Assembly: GCF_000314975.1 (NCBI RefSeq)
Contig: NZ_BAEN01000036.1
Location: forward strand, 1-64,000
Direction: 5' to 3'
Source of the DNA: Aliiglaciecola lipolytica E3
GTDB lineage: Bacteria > Pseudomonadota > Gammaproteobacteria > Enterobacterales > Alteromonadaceae
Length of the DNA: 64,000 nucleotides
The notes below the pieces were generated by a model. It did not search any database. It was not told the origin of the DNA and was given only the letters and a program-made list of their open reading frames with translations. Shown here in pieces: positions 8,335 through 17,539 of the stretch; within the stretch, counting starts at the first letter, position 1; every line of letters begins with the position of its first letter. The position numbers and the translations under genes are program-made.

Positions 8335-10371
8335 ATGTTTCCATTTTCCCGCTTAGCTCTACTGTTTTTAGCTTTCTCCCCTGTTGCCGTGAGTTACGCC
8401 AATCAAGATGATTCTTCACATCCCGAACATGAAAAGGGAGTAAATCCGCAACATAATCAACATTCAGAACAAGATAATCACGAACACGAACATGCCGAAG
8501 AAGTTGAGAAAATTGTTGTTCAGGCAACTCGCTCTGGGCGAATTGCAGATGAACAACCTATTCGAGTTGAACTTATCAATCGTGAAGAAATTCTGGAAAA
8601 AGCCACCATGCGTCCGGGAAATATATCAATGCTTGTGGCAGAAACGGGCGGAGTTCGAGTACAAACCACATCTCCTGCTTTAGGCAGCGCTAATATCAGA
8701 CTCCAAGGAATGTATGGAAGATATACGCAATTATTGGCTGACGGTTTGCCGCTCTATGGAAATCAGGCTGCATCGATAGGTTTGCTACAAATCCCCCCGA
8801 CTGATCTAGGCAGAGTAGAAATTATTAAAGGTTCAGCATCTTCGCTTTATGGTGGCTCGGCATTAGGTGGAGTGATCAACTTAGTATCAAGACGTCCCGG
8901 CGATGAATTTAATGGTGAGGCGTTAATTAACTTAACTACCCGCGATGGGCAGGATTTTACTACTTATGTTGAATCACCGTTATCGGATGCATGGAAAGGA
9001 TCAGTAACCGCTGGTGCACACCATCAAAAAAGTGAAGATATCGATAATGACAACTGGATCGATTTGGCCGGATACGAGAGATATACCGTTCGTCCTCGAC
9101 TTTTCTGGCAAGGAGAAAATGGCGAGAGTCTCTATGTAACCGCAGGTTACATGACTGAAGATCGCACAGGTGGAACAGTTACAGGAGCTGTTGTCGCAGA
9201 TGGTAATCCTTTCCAGCAATCTCAAGAATCTGAGCGCACCGATGCTGGGCTGGTGTTTTCCATGCCAGTATCTGATGTATTTACCTTGTCTACCAGAGCA
9301 TCGGCAATGGTACAGCAGCATGATCATATTTACGGTAACACCGTTGAAGATGATAAACATGAAAGTTATCTGCTTGAAAGTAGTTTGTCTGGATATAGTG
9401 AAAAAAGTGATTGGGTTGTAGGTGTGGCTTATCAATCTGATAAGTATCAATCCAATACGTTTCCAGAGTTTGATTATTCTTATGAAGTGCCGGGCATATT
9501 TGCTCAATTAGACTATGAATTAACTACCAAATTAACGACTTCTTATAGTATTCGCATCGATGATCATAACGAATATGGCACGCAGGCAAGTCCGCGAGTC
9601 TCAGTGTTATACCGCCCCGGGGATTTGACTATAAGAGGCTCATACGGTCAGGGTTTTTATGCGCCTACGCCATTTGTCGAGGAGATAGAAGCCGCAGGAC
9701 TTTCCAGACTTGAGCCAATTCAGCAACTACGTGAAGAACAAGCTGAGACAGCGTCGCTGGATTTCACCTATAGATTTGACAGTATTGAAACCAGCCTGAC
9801 CTTATTTGGTTCTGACGTAGACAATGCCACAGAGTTAGAAGCGTTTTCATCAACCGAAAATGGAACGCTAGACAGGGTAAGGTTGATCAATGCTGATGGA
9901 GTCAGTCAAATACGCGGTTCTGAAGTTTTGCTGCGCTACTATTGGAAAGATATTAAGCTAACCGCGAGCTATTTGTATTTGGATGCGACCGAAGAGTCCA
10001 TGGATAACGGAAGCAGGAAAAAGATTGCGCTTACCCCACAACACTCTGCCGGATTGGTGGCTATGTGGGAACAACATGATAGTTTTCGTTTGGGATTTGA
10101 AGCCTATTATACCGGTTCGCAGCAGTTGAATAATAATCCGTATTTAGAAGAATCTAACCCTTATTGGCACTTAGGTTTAATGGGCGAAATTACCCTCGGA
10201 CGGGTAAGTTGGTTTATAAACCTGGAAAACCTTTTAGATGTGAAGCAAAGTGATGAACATCCTCTGCTTCTGCCTGCTAGAGCCCCAAGCGGCCAGTGGA
10301 CAACAGATATCTGGTCTAGAAACGATGGATTTATTGCTAACGCGGGAGTGCGAATCAAGTTTAGTGATTAA
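8335..10371 (+). CDS. TonB-dependent outer-membrane receptor with His-rich N-terminus, probable metal uptake
   Basis: The 678-residue precursor begins with a signal peptide (about 1-22, cleavage near SYA). A mature N-terminal segment with seven histidines among residues 29-54 follows, then a TonB-box-like EKIVVQAT. The plug domain covers about 65-185 (IRLQGMYGRYTQLLADGLPL, VEIIKGSASSLYGG), and the rest is a 22-strand-type barrel ending in an aromatic-poor ...RIKFSD. The His-rich leader suggests capture of a transition metal, as in ZnuD- and OprC-type receptors. It is divergent from a MerR metal sensor and downstream of a MerR-type promoter, so expression probably rises with metal. That is unusual for an uptake receptor. 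The Shine-Dalgarno sequence is weak. Confidence 0.88.
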   Translation: MFPFSRLALLFLAFSPVAVSYANQDDSSHPEHEKGVNPQHNQHSEQDNHEHEHAEEVEKIVVQATRSGRIADEQPIRVELINREEILEKATMRPGNISMLVAETGGVRVQTTSPALGSANIRLQGMYGRYTQLLADGLPLYGNQAASIGLLQIPPTDLGRVEIIKGSASSLYGGSALGGVINLVSRRPGDEFNGEALINLTTRDGQDFTTYVESPLSDAWKGSVTAGAHHQKSEDIDNDNWIDLAGYERYTVRPRLFWQGENGESLYVTAGYMTEDRTGGTVTGAVVADGNPFQQSQESERTDAGLVFSMPVSDVFTLSTRASAMVQQHDHIYGNTVEDDKHESYLLESSLSGYSEKSDWVVGVAYQSDKYQSNTFPEFDYSYEVPGIFAQLDYELTTKLTTSYSIRIDDHNEYGTQASPRVSVLYRPGDLTIRGSYGQGFYAPTPFVEEIEAAGLSRLEPIQQLREEQAETASLDFTYRFDSIETSLTLFGSDVDNATELEAFSSTENGTLDRVRLINADGVSQIRGSEVLLRYYWKDIKLTASYLYLDATEESMDNGSRKKIALTPQHSAGLVAMWEQHDSFRLGFEAYYTGSQQLNNNPYLEESNPYWHLGLMGEITLGRVSWFINLENLLDVKQSDEHPLLLPARAPSGQWTTDIWSRNDGFIANAGVRIKFSD

Positions 10372-10390
10372 ACGTTCCACTAAAGACATT

Positions 10391-10428
10391 TAAAAGTGGT
10401 TGGTATTTTCATCATACCGCCACTTTTA
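10391..10428. terminator. bidirectional intrinsic terminator
   Basis: A 9-bp stem (TAAAAGTGG / CCACTTTTA) carries an inner GGTAT/ATACC pairing and lies between the convergent TonB-receptor and GntR genes. A/T tracts at the base let it serve both strands. Confidence 0.7.
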
Positions 10429-10456
10429 GTTGCTTATCAGCTTCGCGTTATTATTC

Positions 10457-11098
10457 TTATTCTAGATCGTTTAAATAGTTGACAAGGATTTCACCTGCAT
10501 CCCTGATGTGAGCTTTAAGAATGGCTTGCGCATGTGAGATATTTTTTTCGCTTATGGCATTTAATATTTGATAATGCTCGTCTTGGCTGGTGTTGGAATA
10601 TTGTAGCTTTTGGCTGTGGTAACCAATATATCTGCCGCATTGTTGATGTAAACTTGCAATAGTTCCGAATAAAGTAGGACGATTTGCTGGTTCATATAAA
10701 CAGGCATGGAATTGCCAATTTAATTCACCGTTTTCTTCGATGCTTAAGTCTTTATTGTTATCAAGCTTTGTTAATATATCAGCAGCTTTGCCTAACATTT
10801 GCTGGTTTAAATTGGGTATCGACTGAGCCAAAATCAGCGGCTCCAAATACATTCTCATCAAATATAAATCTTCTGCTTCTGTGGCGTTTAGCTGCGGAAT
10901 CATAACGCCCCTTTTACCGCAGGGTATTAGCCACCCCTCGCTTTTGAGCCGATGTAGTACGTCTCTGACGGGGATTCTGCTGACATTATAGCGCTGTGAC
11001 AGCATTTCCTGTTTTAGCGCTTGACCGACAGGCAAGCGATTTTCTTGAATATCCGTTTTGATTTGGCTATACAGGAGTTGCGCGGGTTGTTTAGGCAT
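10457..11098 (-). CDS. GntR-family regulator, FCD (FadR/VanR) subfamily
   Basis: The 213-residue protein has a GntR winged helix at about 6-70 (QLLYSQIKTDIQENRLPVGQ; VSRIPVRDVLHRLKSEGWL) and an all-helical FCD ligand-binding domain at about 75-210. That domain carries the conserved D/R and H residues expected for carboxylate-sensing members (YLMRMYLEPL, NWQFHACLYEPA, QDEHYQILNAI). It starts 4 bp after the stop of the BenE transporter gene, so it is cotranscribed. It probably represses its own operon through the TGTATACA dyads upstream of benE. The inducer is likely an aromatic or other organic acid. Confidence 0.9.
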   Translation of the reverse strand: MPKQPAQLLYSQIKTDIQENRLPVGQALKQEMLSQRYNVSRIPVRDVLHRLKSEGWLIPCGKRGVMIPQLNATEAEDLYLMRMYLEPLILAQSIPNLNQQMLGKAADILTKLDNNKDLSIEENGELNWQFHACLYEPANRPTLFGTIASLHQQCGRYIGYHSQKLQYSNTSQDEHYQILNAISEKNISHAQAILKAHIRDAGEILVNYLNDLE

Positions 11099-11102
11099 AT
11101 CG

Positions 11103-12272
11103 TTACACTCTCTTACTAAGGTACATTGCTGTCATACCTATAATTACACCCCAAAACGCGGATGCGATTCCAAAAAAGCTAATGCCTGAAGCTGTCATTA
11201 AGAAGGTTAACATAGCGGCTTCTTTTTCCGAATCTATATTTAGTGCAGCTTTTAAACTCGCTCCTATGGTAGTTAATAGCGCCAACCCCGCCAATCCAGC
11301 AATTAAAGCTTGAGGAAAGGCTGCGAATAAACTCACCACTGCAGTACCAAATACACCGGCAAGGATGTTGAATACGCCAACCGAAACGCCAGCGATATAA
11401 CGCTTTTCCGGATTCGGATGAGATTCGTCACTGGTGCAGATAGCCGCAGTAATCGCTGCTAAATTAAAGGTAAAACCGCCAAATGGCGCAAATAATAGCG
11501 TAGTTACACCGGTAGTAGTGATAACGGGCGAAATTGGTTGATCTTGGTAACCACTGCTTTTAAGAATGGCAACACCGGGTAGGTTTTGCGATGTCATGGT
11601 GACAATAAACAAGGGTAATCCAATGCCGATGATTGATGACCATGAAAAAGTTGGAGTTACCCATTCAGGTGAAGCCAAAGCAAGAGATAGATTTTGAGTT
11701 TGAATTGTTTGATTAAACAAACAGAAGGTCACACCGCATGATAATACCAACGGAATGGCGTATCTAGGAACGAGACGTTTAGCTATCAGATAAATCAAAA
11801 TCATCGATATGATCAAAAACGGTTGTGTTTGCATCGCGCCAAACAAACTAAGTCCAAACTGTACTAAAATTCCGGCCAACATGGCAGATGCTATCGATAG
11901 AGGGATAAGGCGCACTAATCGATTGAAAACGCCTGTCACACCAACCAAAGTAATCAGCACCCCCACGGTTAAAAATGTGCCTGTTGCTGTGGCTAAATCT
12001 GCATCTGCAGTGCCTGTCGCAAGTAACGCTGCACCTGGTGTAGACCAAGCAATAATAAGTGGACGCTTGTACCACAATGAAAGACCTAATGAACTAAGCC
12101 CCATCCCTAGCCCTAAAGCCCACACCCAGGATTCTATTTGCTGACTATTGGCACCGGAGGACACAGCCGCTTGAAATACGATTGCCATGGCACTGGCAAA
12201 CCCAACTAGAACCGCAATAAAACCTGCAGCAATGGCTGAAAGCGAGCTATCTCTAATGATTGAGTTAAACAT
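11103..12272 (-). CDS. benE: BenE-family benzoate/H+ symporter
   Basis: This integral inner-membrane protein has about 12 hydrophobic helices and belongs to the BenE family (IIAWSTPGAALLATG; LPLFIVTMTSQNLPG, AAICTSDESHPN). BenE of Acinetobacter imports benzoate; the substrate of most homologues is untested. An upstream in-frame ATG at 12284 is possible, but that codon lies inside the left operator dyad. I prefer the ATG at 12272, although neither has a Shine-Dalgarno. The gntR gene follows by 4 bp and a dienelactone hydrolase is divergent. No benABCD or cat genes are in the window. Confidence 0.88.
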   Translation of the reverse strand: MFNSIIRDSSLSAIAAGFIAVLVGFASAMAIVFQAAVSSGANSQQIESWVWALGLGMGLSSLGLSLWYKRPLIIAWSTPGAALLATGTADADLATATGTFLTVGVLITLVGVTGVFNRLVRLIPLSIASAMLAGILVQFGLSLFGAMQTQPFLIISMILIYLIAKRLVPRYAIPLVLSCGVTFCLFNQTIQTQNLSLALASPEWVTPTFSWSSIIGIGLPLFIVTMTSQNLPGVAILKSSGYQDQPISPVITTTGVTTLLFAPFGGFTFNLAAITAAICTSDESHPNPEKRYIAGVSVGVFNILAGVFGTAVVSLFAAFPQALIAGLAGLALLTTIGASLKAALNIDSEKEAAMLTFLMTASGISFFGIASAFWGVIIGMTAMYLSKRV

Positions 12273-12274
12273 AA

Positions 12275-12321
12275 ATGTATACATAAATTAATTTGTATAC
12301 ATTTTACTGGTTTTCAGTGAA
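12275..12321 (-). promoter_or_regulatory. benE promoter with two TGTATACA operators
   Basis: Two 8-bp palindromes TGTATACA lie at 12276-12283 and 12294-12301, 18 bp apart centre to centre. The first sits in a perfect 10-bp palindrome, ATGTATACAT. Reading the minus strand, TTCACT (12316-12321) and TATACA (12294-12299) make a -35/-10 pair with a 16-bp spacer. One operator therefore covers the -10 and the other the start region, an arrangement that fits repression by the operon's own GntR/FCD protein. Confidence 0.6.
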
Positions 12322-12474
12322 TAAGGAAGATGTTTTTTGTAACAATGCTTATGGATTAAAGTGAAGCCTTTAGGCTAATCAGCGCAAAATGTCTTTTGAG
12401 TGATTCTTTACTAATAATCTATCGCGCTTTTTAGTAAAGTCACAGACATACCAAATGTTGAGGAAAATCAGGTT

Positions 12475-13212
12475 ATGCAAATTCTAAAAGAGGTTGTCGA
12501 TTTAGACACGGTGACCGGAAAAATGCGCTGTTACATTTATCGCCCAAATAGGGAAGGGGCGTTCCCTGCGATCATTTTTTATTCAGAGATTTTTCAACAA
12601 ACGTCACCTATAAGTCGCTCTGCTGCGATGATGGCTAGCCACGGATTGGTAGTCATTGTTCCAGAGATATTTCATGAACTTAATCCAATGGGTACTGTTT
12701 TAGCTTATGATGATGAAGGTAAGGATAAAGGGAATGACGATAAGTTGTGTAAGCCGTTAATCGATCACGATAGTGATACTGTGGCACTGATTGATTTTAT
12801 TCAATCCGCTACTTATTGTTCCGGCAAAGCAGGTGCTATGGGTGTATGCATTGGTGGACATTTAGCATATCGTGCTGCGTTGAACCCCAATATAAAAGCG
12901 GCTTTTTGTTTATATGCTACTGATATTCATAGCAATACGCTGACTGCTGAAGCCAGCCAACAGAGTCTTGCGCGTATGTCTGACATCAAAGGTGAAATAC
13001 ACTTTGTGTGGGGAAAACAAGATCCTCATGTTCCAAAAGAAGGTAGGTTGGCTATTTACCAGAAATGCTTGGAAACAGGCATAAATTACCACTGGATTGA
13101 AGTGAATGCAGTGCATGCATTCATGCGTGATGAAGGTGATCGATTTGATGGCGCGCTTGCCATACAAATGTATCAACAAGCGGTCGCGCTGTTTCAGCGG
13201 GTATTATCATAA
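12475..13212 (+). CDS. dienelactone hydrolase family alpha/beta hydrolase
   Basis: The 245-residue protein has the DLH catalytic layout. The nucleophile is Cys125 in GVCIGGH, with Asp183 in GKQDPHVP, His214 in NAVHAFM and the modulating Glu38 in FYSEIF. Classical DLH converts dienelactone to maleylacetate in chloroaromatic degradation; many homologues hydrolyse other esters or lactones. It is divergent from benE, so it may share induction by the same aromatic acid. It could also be a general carboxymethylenebutenolidase-like enzyme. It is cytoplasmic, with no signal peptide. Confidence 0.88.
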   Translation: MQILKEVVDLDTVTGKMRCYIYRPNREGAFPAIIFYSEIFQQTSPISRSAAMMASHGLVVIVPEIFHELNPMGTVLAYDDEGKDKGNDDKLCKPLIDHDSDTVALIDFIQSATYCSGKAGAMGVCIGGHLAYRAALNPNIKAAFCLYATDIHSNTLTAEASQQSLARMSDIKGEIHFVWGKQDPHVPKEGRLAIYQKCLETGINYHWIEVNAVHAFMRDEGDRFDGALAIQMYQQAVALFQRVLS

Positions 13213-13234
13213 TCGCACAACAGGAAGTAGCGGT

Positions 13235-14476
13235 TTAGCGGTCGATGCCCAATGATATTTTTATGGCAGCATCAATATGTTGCCAGTCTTTTAACCCCTT
13301 ATTTGGGTTTAATTGGGTTAGGTATACGACTGCTACTTTGTCTTCTGGTCTTACGTAGTATTGAGAGTGATACGCTCCGCCCCATTCGTATTGCACAACT
13401 GTATCGGAGTTTGGTTGTTTAGTCAGCGCAAAAGCGTAGCCGAAACCATCATTCCAATCCATTTCGATATACGGAATTTGATCCCTTGTCATAGCCGATA
13501 CTGACTCAGCTGAAATAATACGTTGGCCATCTAATATCCCCATATTCAACAACATACGTAAAAATTGTGCATAATCTTGAGCCGTTGATACTAAGCCTGC
13601 GCCTCCCGAAAACGCCTTTTTAGGTCCTTTTGCATAGTGTCCCTGACTGACCATGAAATTTGTAGTTTGATTTGTATCTGGGGCTCTGACAATGCGTTTG
13701 TCAGTCGCAGAGTAAACGGTGGCTAATCGTGACAGCTTAGAGTCAGGCACATAAAAATGTGTATCTTGCATGTGAAGTGGGTCAAAAATAAATTGCTTAA
13801 AAAATACATCCAACGTTTGAGCTGACACTTTTTCTACAATTGCGCCGAGTAAATCTGTGCTATGACCGTAGACAAAGCTTTCCCCCGGATGTGCAAGGTG
13901 AGGAATATCGGTTATCCCAACAAGCGCTTCTCCTACAGATTGTGTTTTATCTGCAAAATACCAACCGAACATATTGGCATCTTTCCATTCCTGTTCATTT
14001 GGTCCCCATCCATAACCAATGCCTGATGAGTGAGTCAACAAATCGTGTATGGTGATTTCTCGCTTAGCTTCGACAACTTTCGCATTCTTATTTTCGTCTA
14101 ATTCGAGTACTGTGGTCGTGCTAAAAGACGGTATGAATTTAGAAACCGGATCGGTTACTTTCAGCTTACCTTGTTCTTGCAAAATCATTATCGCTACTGA
14201 GGTGATTGCTTTGGTTTGAGACGCAATACGAAACATGCTGTTTGTTTGCATGGGTATGCCGGCTTCTACGTCTTGTTGACCAGTCGCATAATGCAGTACG
14301 GTTTTGTCGTCTTTTAATACCAACACCACGGCACCTGCCAATTTCCCCTCATTAACATAACCATTGAGTATACTTTTCGCTGCAGTAAAGTCGTATTCTG
14401 TTGCTTGTAAAGCGGTGCTAAATACTAATGGAAGCAGATACCAATAGAGTGACTTAATAAAACGATGGTTGAACAT
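13235..14476 (-). CDS. secreted serine hydrolase, class C beta-lactamase/esterase fold
   Basis: The 413-residue precursor has a signal peptide (about 1-25, ALQA at the cleavage site) and a beta-lactamase-related domain. The SxxK motif is Ser86-Gln-Thr-Lys89 and the YxN-equivalent Tyr203 lies in YGHS. The family covers AmpC-like lactamases, penicillin-binding esterases and D-aminopeptidases. The HSQYY segment near the C-terminus replaces a clear KTG triad, which favours esterase or peptidase activity over beta-lactam hydrolysis. It is periplasmic or secreted. It has its own 90-bp upstream gap and no obvious operon partner. Confidence 0.87.
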   Translation of the reverse strand: MFNHRFIKSLYWYLLPLVFSTALQATEYDFTAAKSILNGYVNEGKLAGAVVLVLKDDKTVLHYATGQQDVEAGIPMQTNSMFRIASQTKAITSVAIMILQEQGKLKVTDPVSKFIPSFSTTTVLELDENKNAKVVEAKREITIHDLLTHSSGIGYGWGPNEQEWKDANMFGWYFADKTQSVGEALVGITDIPHLAHPGESFVYGHSTDLLGAIVEKVSAQTLDVFFKQFIFDPLHMQDTHFYVPDSKLSRLATVYSATDKRIVRAPDTNQTTNFMVSQGHYAKGPKKAFSGGAGLVSTAQDYAQFLRMLLNMGILDGQRIISAESVSAMTRDQIPYIEMDWNDGFGYAFALTKQPNSDTVVQYEWGGAYHSQYYVRPEDKVAVVYLTQLNPNKGLKDWQHIDAAIKISLGIDR

Positions 14477-14566
14477 AGCGCAATTGATCCTCGAGAAGGA
14501 TGTCTAATAGTGGTGATTTTAGATTAGCGGCGCGCTATTGGCAAAATTGACAAGCGCCCAACTTAA

Positions 14567-15328
14567 TCAGCTCATGTTTTTTAACCATGAAAGAGGAGCA
14601 ACGCGCAGAATTGGTTGTAGCACTGCCCACGGCCAGCGCGGAACATAGCTGTTAGCGCCTTCTTTTTCGATTGCTTTGACGATAGCTTTGCATCCTGTTT
14701 CGGTGTCCACAATAAAAGGGACTTTTTTGACTTTTTCATTGATTTCGCTGCGAATAAACCCCGGATGTACGGTAGAAACCTTAATTGGTGTATCTAAAAC
14801 GTCAATTCTTAACCCTTCGCTTAGTGAGCTTAGTCCTGCTTTGGTAGCCGCGTATACGTTGATCGCTCTTCTGCCACCACGGATTGCACTTATCGAAGAG
14901 ATCGTGACTAAATGACCTGCGTTTTGTTGTCTGAAGATTTCCATCGCGGCTTCGCACTGCGCCAATGCTGATACAAAATTGGTCACAGCGGTTTGCTTAT
15001 TAGCATAGAAGTAACCCGTGCCTATCGAAGCACCTTTGCCCATACCTGCATTTACTATCACTCTATCGAGATGCCCAAACTCTTGCTGAAATTCTTTAAA
15101 GACTTCGAACACTAGGTCGTGGTTGTCGACGTCTAGTGATTTAATCACTACCTTGATCTCGGGGTTAATCTTGAGTAATTCGATCTTCAGCTCTTGCAGG
15201 CGTTCCATACGCCGTGCGCAAAGCGCTAAATTTCTGCCCATTTTAGCGAATTCAATGGCCATGCCTTTGCCTAAACCTGAGCTGGCACCGGTAATTAATA
15301 TGTTTTTTCTTATCATTGTAGATTTCAT
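14567..15328 (-). CDS. short-chain dehydrogenase/reductase (SDR)
   Basis: This is a classical SDR of 253 residues. It has the nucleotide-binding TGASSGLG (14-21), an ARR segment after beta-2 that hints at NADP(H), NAG near residue 95, the catalytic Ser in TISSISA, and YAATK with catalytic Tyr and Lys. The start may instead be the second ATG at residue 5. It follows the histidine-phosphatase gene by 25 bp on the same strand, so the two are probably cotranscribed. The substrate is unknown; the nearby acyl-CoA dehydrogenase suggests lipid metabolism. Confidence 0.9.
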   Translation of the reverse strand: MKSTMIRKNILITGASSGLGKGMAIEFAKMGRNLALCARRMERLQELKIELLKINPEIKVVIKSLDVDNHDLVFEVFKEFQQEFGHLDRVIVNAGMGKGASIGTGYFYANKQTAVTNFVSALAQCEAAMEIFRQQNAGHLVTISSISAIRGGRRAINVYAATKAGLSSLSEGLRIDVLDTPIKVSTVHPGFIRSEINEKVKKVPFIVDTETGCKAIVKAIEKEGANSYVPRWPWAVLQPILRVAPLSWLKNMS

Positions 15329-15353
15329 CTCTTTTTGGTTGGCGTAAACATGC

Positions 15354-16055
15354 TTATTTGTATGTAATTAAGGCTTTATCTTCACTCTCAAAATGACTGT
15401 GTTCATTTAAGGTTGATAAAAATACTCGAGATTGAGTGGCAACTAATTTAGTCACACTACAATTTACTAAGGTCCAATTAACTTGCATTACGTTTTTCGC
15501 AGCTATCCCTAACAAATATTGGCTGACAACAGAAATCGGCCCCCCTGAGGTGAAGACTGCTACTTTTTTAGCGCCTTTGCAGTTGGTAATTACATTTTCC
15601 AAGGCGACTTTAATTCGTGTTTGATACACATCCCACGATTCAATATAGTCGCTACAGTGCATTGCAGACATCCATCTATTCATAGCATCGTTAAACAGCT
15701 TTTCAAATGCTGCTTTAGGGTTAGGTTGAGTTAATAACCAATTTTTGACCGATGGTGCATCGGCAAACTGAGGTCCCATTTGCGCAATGATGTCATTGTG
15801 ATCATATTCGTTCCAAGCTGAGTCAATATGCCAACTGGTTTCGTCATATTCTACTGCCATGCCAGTAAGACAATTTTCTAACGTTTGTTTATGTCTTAAC
15901 ATGCTGCCTAGATAGACTTTGTCAAATTTTCCAATTCGAGCTCCTAACGCTTTACCCAACAAAAGGGCTTGTTGGTGCCCCATATTAGACAACATGTCGT
16001 AGTTTTGCTGTCCAAACGAAGCTTGACCGTGTCTAATTAAATAAATCGCTGTCAC
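15354..16055 (-). CDS. histidine phosphatase family protein (phosphoglycerate-mutase-like)
   Basis: The 233-residue protein begins with the signature LIRHGQASF, whose His is the phospho-acceptor. It has further conserved segments: the Arg in GSMLRHKQTLE and a late SGGPIS in place of the usual SHG. Members of this group remove phosphate from small metabolites, phosphopeptides or lipid head groups. It is cytoplasmic, first gene of a likely two-gene unit with the SDR, and downstream of the acyl-CoA dehydrogenase gene with a 173-bp gap between. The specific substrate cannot be told. Confidence 0.88.
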   Translation of the reverse strand: MTAIYLIRHGQASFGQQNYDMLSNMGHQQALLLGKALGARIGKFDKVYLGSMLRHKQTLENCLTGMAVEYDETSWHIDSAWNEYDHNDIIAQMGPQFADAPSVKNWLLTQPNPKAAFEKLFNDAMNRWMSAMHCSDYIESWDVYQTRIKVALENVITNCKGAKKVAVFTSGGPISVVSQYLLGIAAKNVMQVNWTLVNCSVTKLVATQSRVFLSTLNEHSHFESEDKALITYK

Positions 16056-16228
16056 ATCTCATCCTTTAACTCTAGTAAGCATAATTTTTTGCAGTTTGGG
16101 TAATAAGTGTAAGTTTAAAGTGCTAAAAGCTGGGTCATAATCCTGAATCAATAATTATATGTTTTAGTGATACAGGACTATTTTTTTATTACTCGTATTA
16201 TTCCAAACTGCTATCCATGTCAGTTGGT

Positions 16229-17455
16229 TTAATTATTCGCATACTTTTTGAGTTCGATACGCGTCACCATGCCCTGATGCACCTCATCCGGACCATCCGC
16301 TAATCTAAGTGCACGAGCGCCGGCGGCAAATCGCGCAAGCGGGAAATCGCTGCACATGCCTGCACCACCATGAAATTGGATTGCCATGTCTACCACATTT
16401 TGTAACATTCTTGGCACAACAACCTTGATCGCGGAAATTTCCGTCATTGCATTCTTCACACCCACCGCATCAATCTTCCACGCCGCGTTTAAGGTAAGCA
16501 ACCGAGCTTGGTCAATTGCCATACGTGCTTCGGCAATGCGTTCTTGGTTACCGCCTAATTTTATCAAAGGTTTACCAAAGGCTTGGCGAGATTGGCCTCG
16601 CAGAATAGCCAGTTCAAGGGCTTTTTCGGCCATGCCAATTGCGCGCATGCAGTGGTGGATACGACCTGGGCCTAATCTGCCTTGTGCAATTGCAAACCCT
16701 TTGCCCAAGCCCATGATGATATTTTCTTTTGGTACTCTAACATCAGTGAAATGCATTTCTCCATGACCATATGGCGCATCAAAATCGCCATAGGCAGTCA
16801 ACATGCGTTTTATTTCGATACCTTTACTATCTAAGGGAACTAGTACCATGCTGTGTTGTGCATGTCTGTCATTTTCAGGATTAGACAATCCCATAAAAAT
16901 AGTCACTTTTGCATTTGGATGTCCTAGTCCAGTACTCCACCATTTTTTCCCGTTGATAACAGCTTCGTCACCATCGATTTCAATAGTGGCCGCCATATTG
17001 GTCGCATCAGAGGAGGCTACATCAGGCTCTGTCATGCCAAAAACTGAACGGATTTCACCAGCCAATAAGGGGTCAAGCCACTGCTGTTTCTGGGCATCTG
17101 AACCAAAGTGATAGAGAACTTCCATATTGCCCGTGTCGGGTGCGTTACAATTAAATATTTCGGGAGAAAAAGGCACGCGTCCCATTTCTTCAGCCAAAGG
17201 TGCATATTCCAAACAGCTTAAACCTTTTCCTAACTTGGCATCAGGTAAGAATAAATTCCATAAGCCTTGTTCGCGCGCTTTGTGTTTTAACTTTTCAACA
17301 TCAGGATGCAATTTCCATTTTTGCCACTCCCCAGTAGGATTGATCTCTTCCATTTCGGCATAGATTTTTCGCTCAATTGGGTAAATGTTTTCTTGCATAA
17401 ACTTTTTAAGACGTGCGAGATAGTCCTGGGCTTTTTGGCTATGTTCGAAATGCAT
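16229..17455 (-). CDS. acyl-CoA dehydrogenase (ACAD11-like)
   Basis: The 408-residue flavoenzyme has an N-terminal helical domain (about 1-135), a middle beta domain with the FAD/substrate motif FGMTEPDVASSDATN, and a C-terminal helical domain with FHGGAGMCSDFPLARF and ALRLADGPDEVHQ. It would oxidise acyl-CoA to enoyl-CoA and pass electrons to ETF. The DGPDEVHQ motif and the length fit the ACAD10/11 and FadE-like branch for longer or branched chains. It is divergent from a LysR regulator across 84 bp, the usual setting for direct control. Confidence 0.92.
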   Translation of the reverse strand: MHFEHSQKAQDYLARLKKFMQENIYPIERKIYAEMEEINPTGEWQKWKLHPDVEKLKHKAREQGLWNLFLPDAKLGKGLSCLEYAPLAEEMGRVPFSPEIFNCNAPDTGNMEVLYHFGSDAQKQQWLDPLLAGEIRSVFGMTEPDVASSDATNMAATIEIDGDEAVINGKKWWSTGLGHPNAKVTIFMGLSNPENDRHAQHSMVLVPLDSKGIEIKRMLTAYGDFDAPYGHGEMHFTDVRVPKENIIMGLGKGFAIAQGRLGPGRIHHCMRAIGMAEKALELAILRGQSRQAFGKPLIKLGGNQERIAEARMAIDQARLLTLNAAWKIDAVGVKNAMTEISAIKVVVPRMLQNVVDMAIQFHGGAGMCSDFPLARFAAGARALRLADGPDEVHQGMVTRIELKKYANN

Positions 17456-17539
17456 GGTTAAATCCTTCTCGTTTTAAATTAACAAGCAGCATATACACAG
17501 TTGCTCATTGAATAAAATGAAATATACTTCAAGTCTAGT

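Noticed and set aside
12273-12284. Upstream ATG of benE
   Set aside because: It lies inside the first operator palindrome and has no ribosome-binding site. Not excluded, but ATG 12272 is preferred.
13235-14476. Beta-lactamase resistance gene
   Set aside because: It has SxxK and a Tyr motif but no clear KTG triad. The fold is shared with many esterases, so a resistance call is unsupported.
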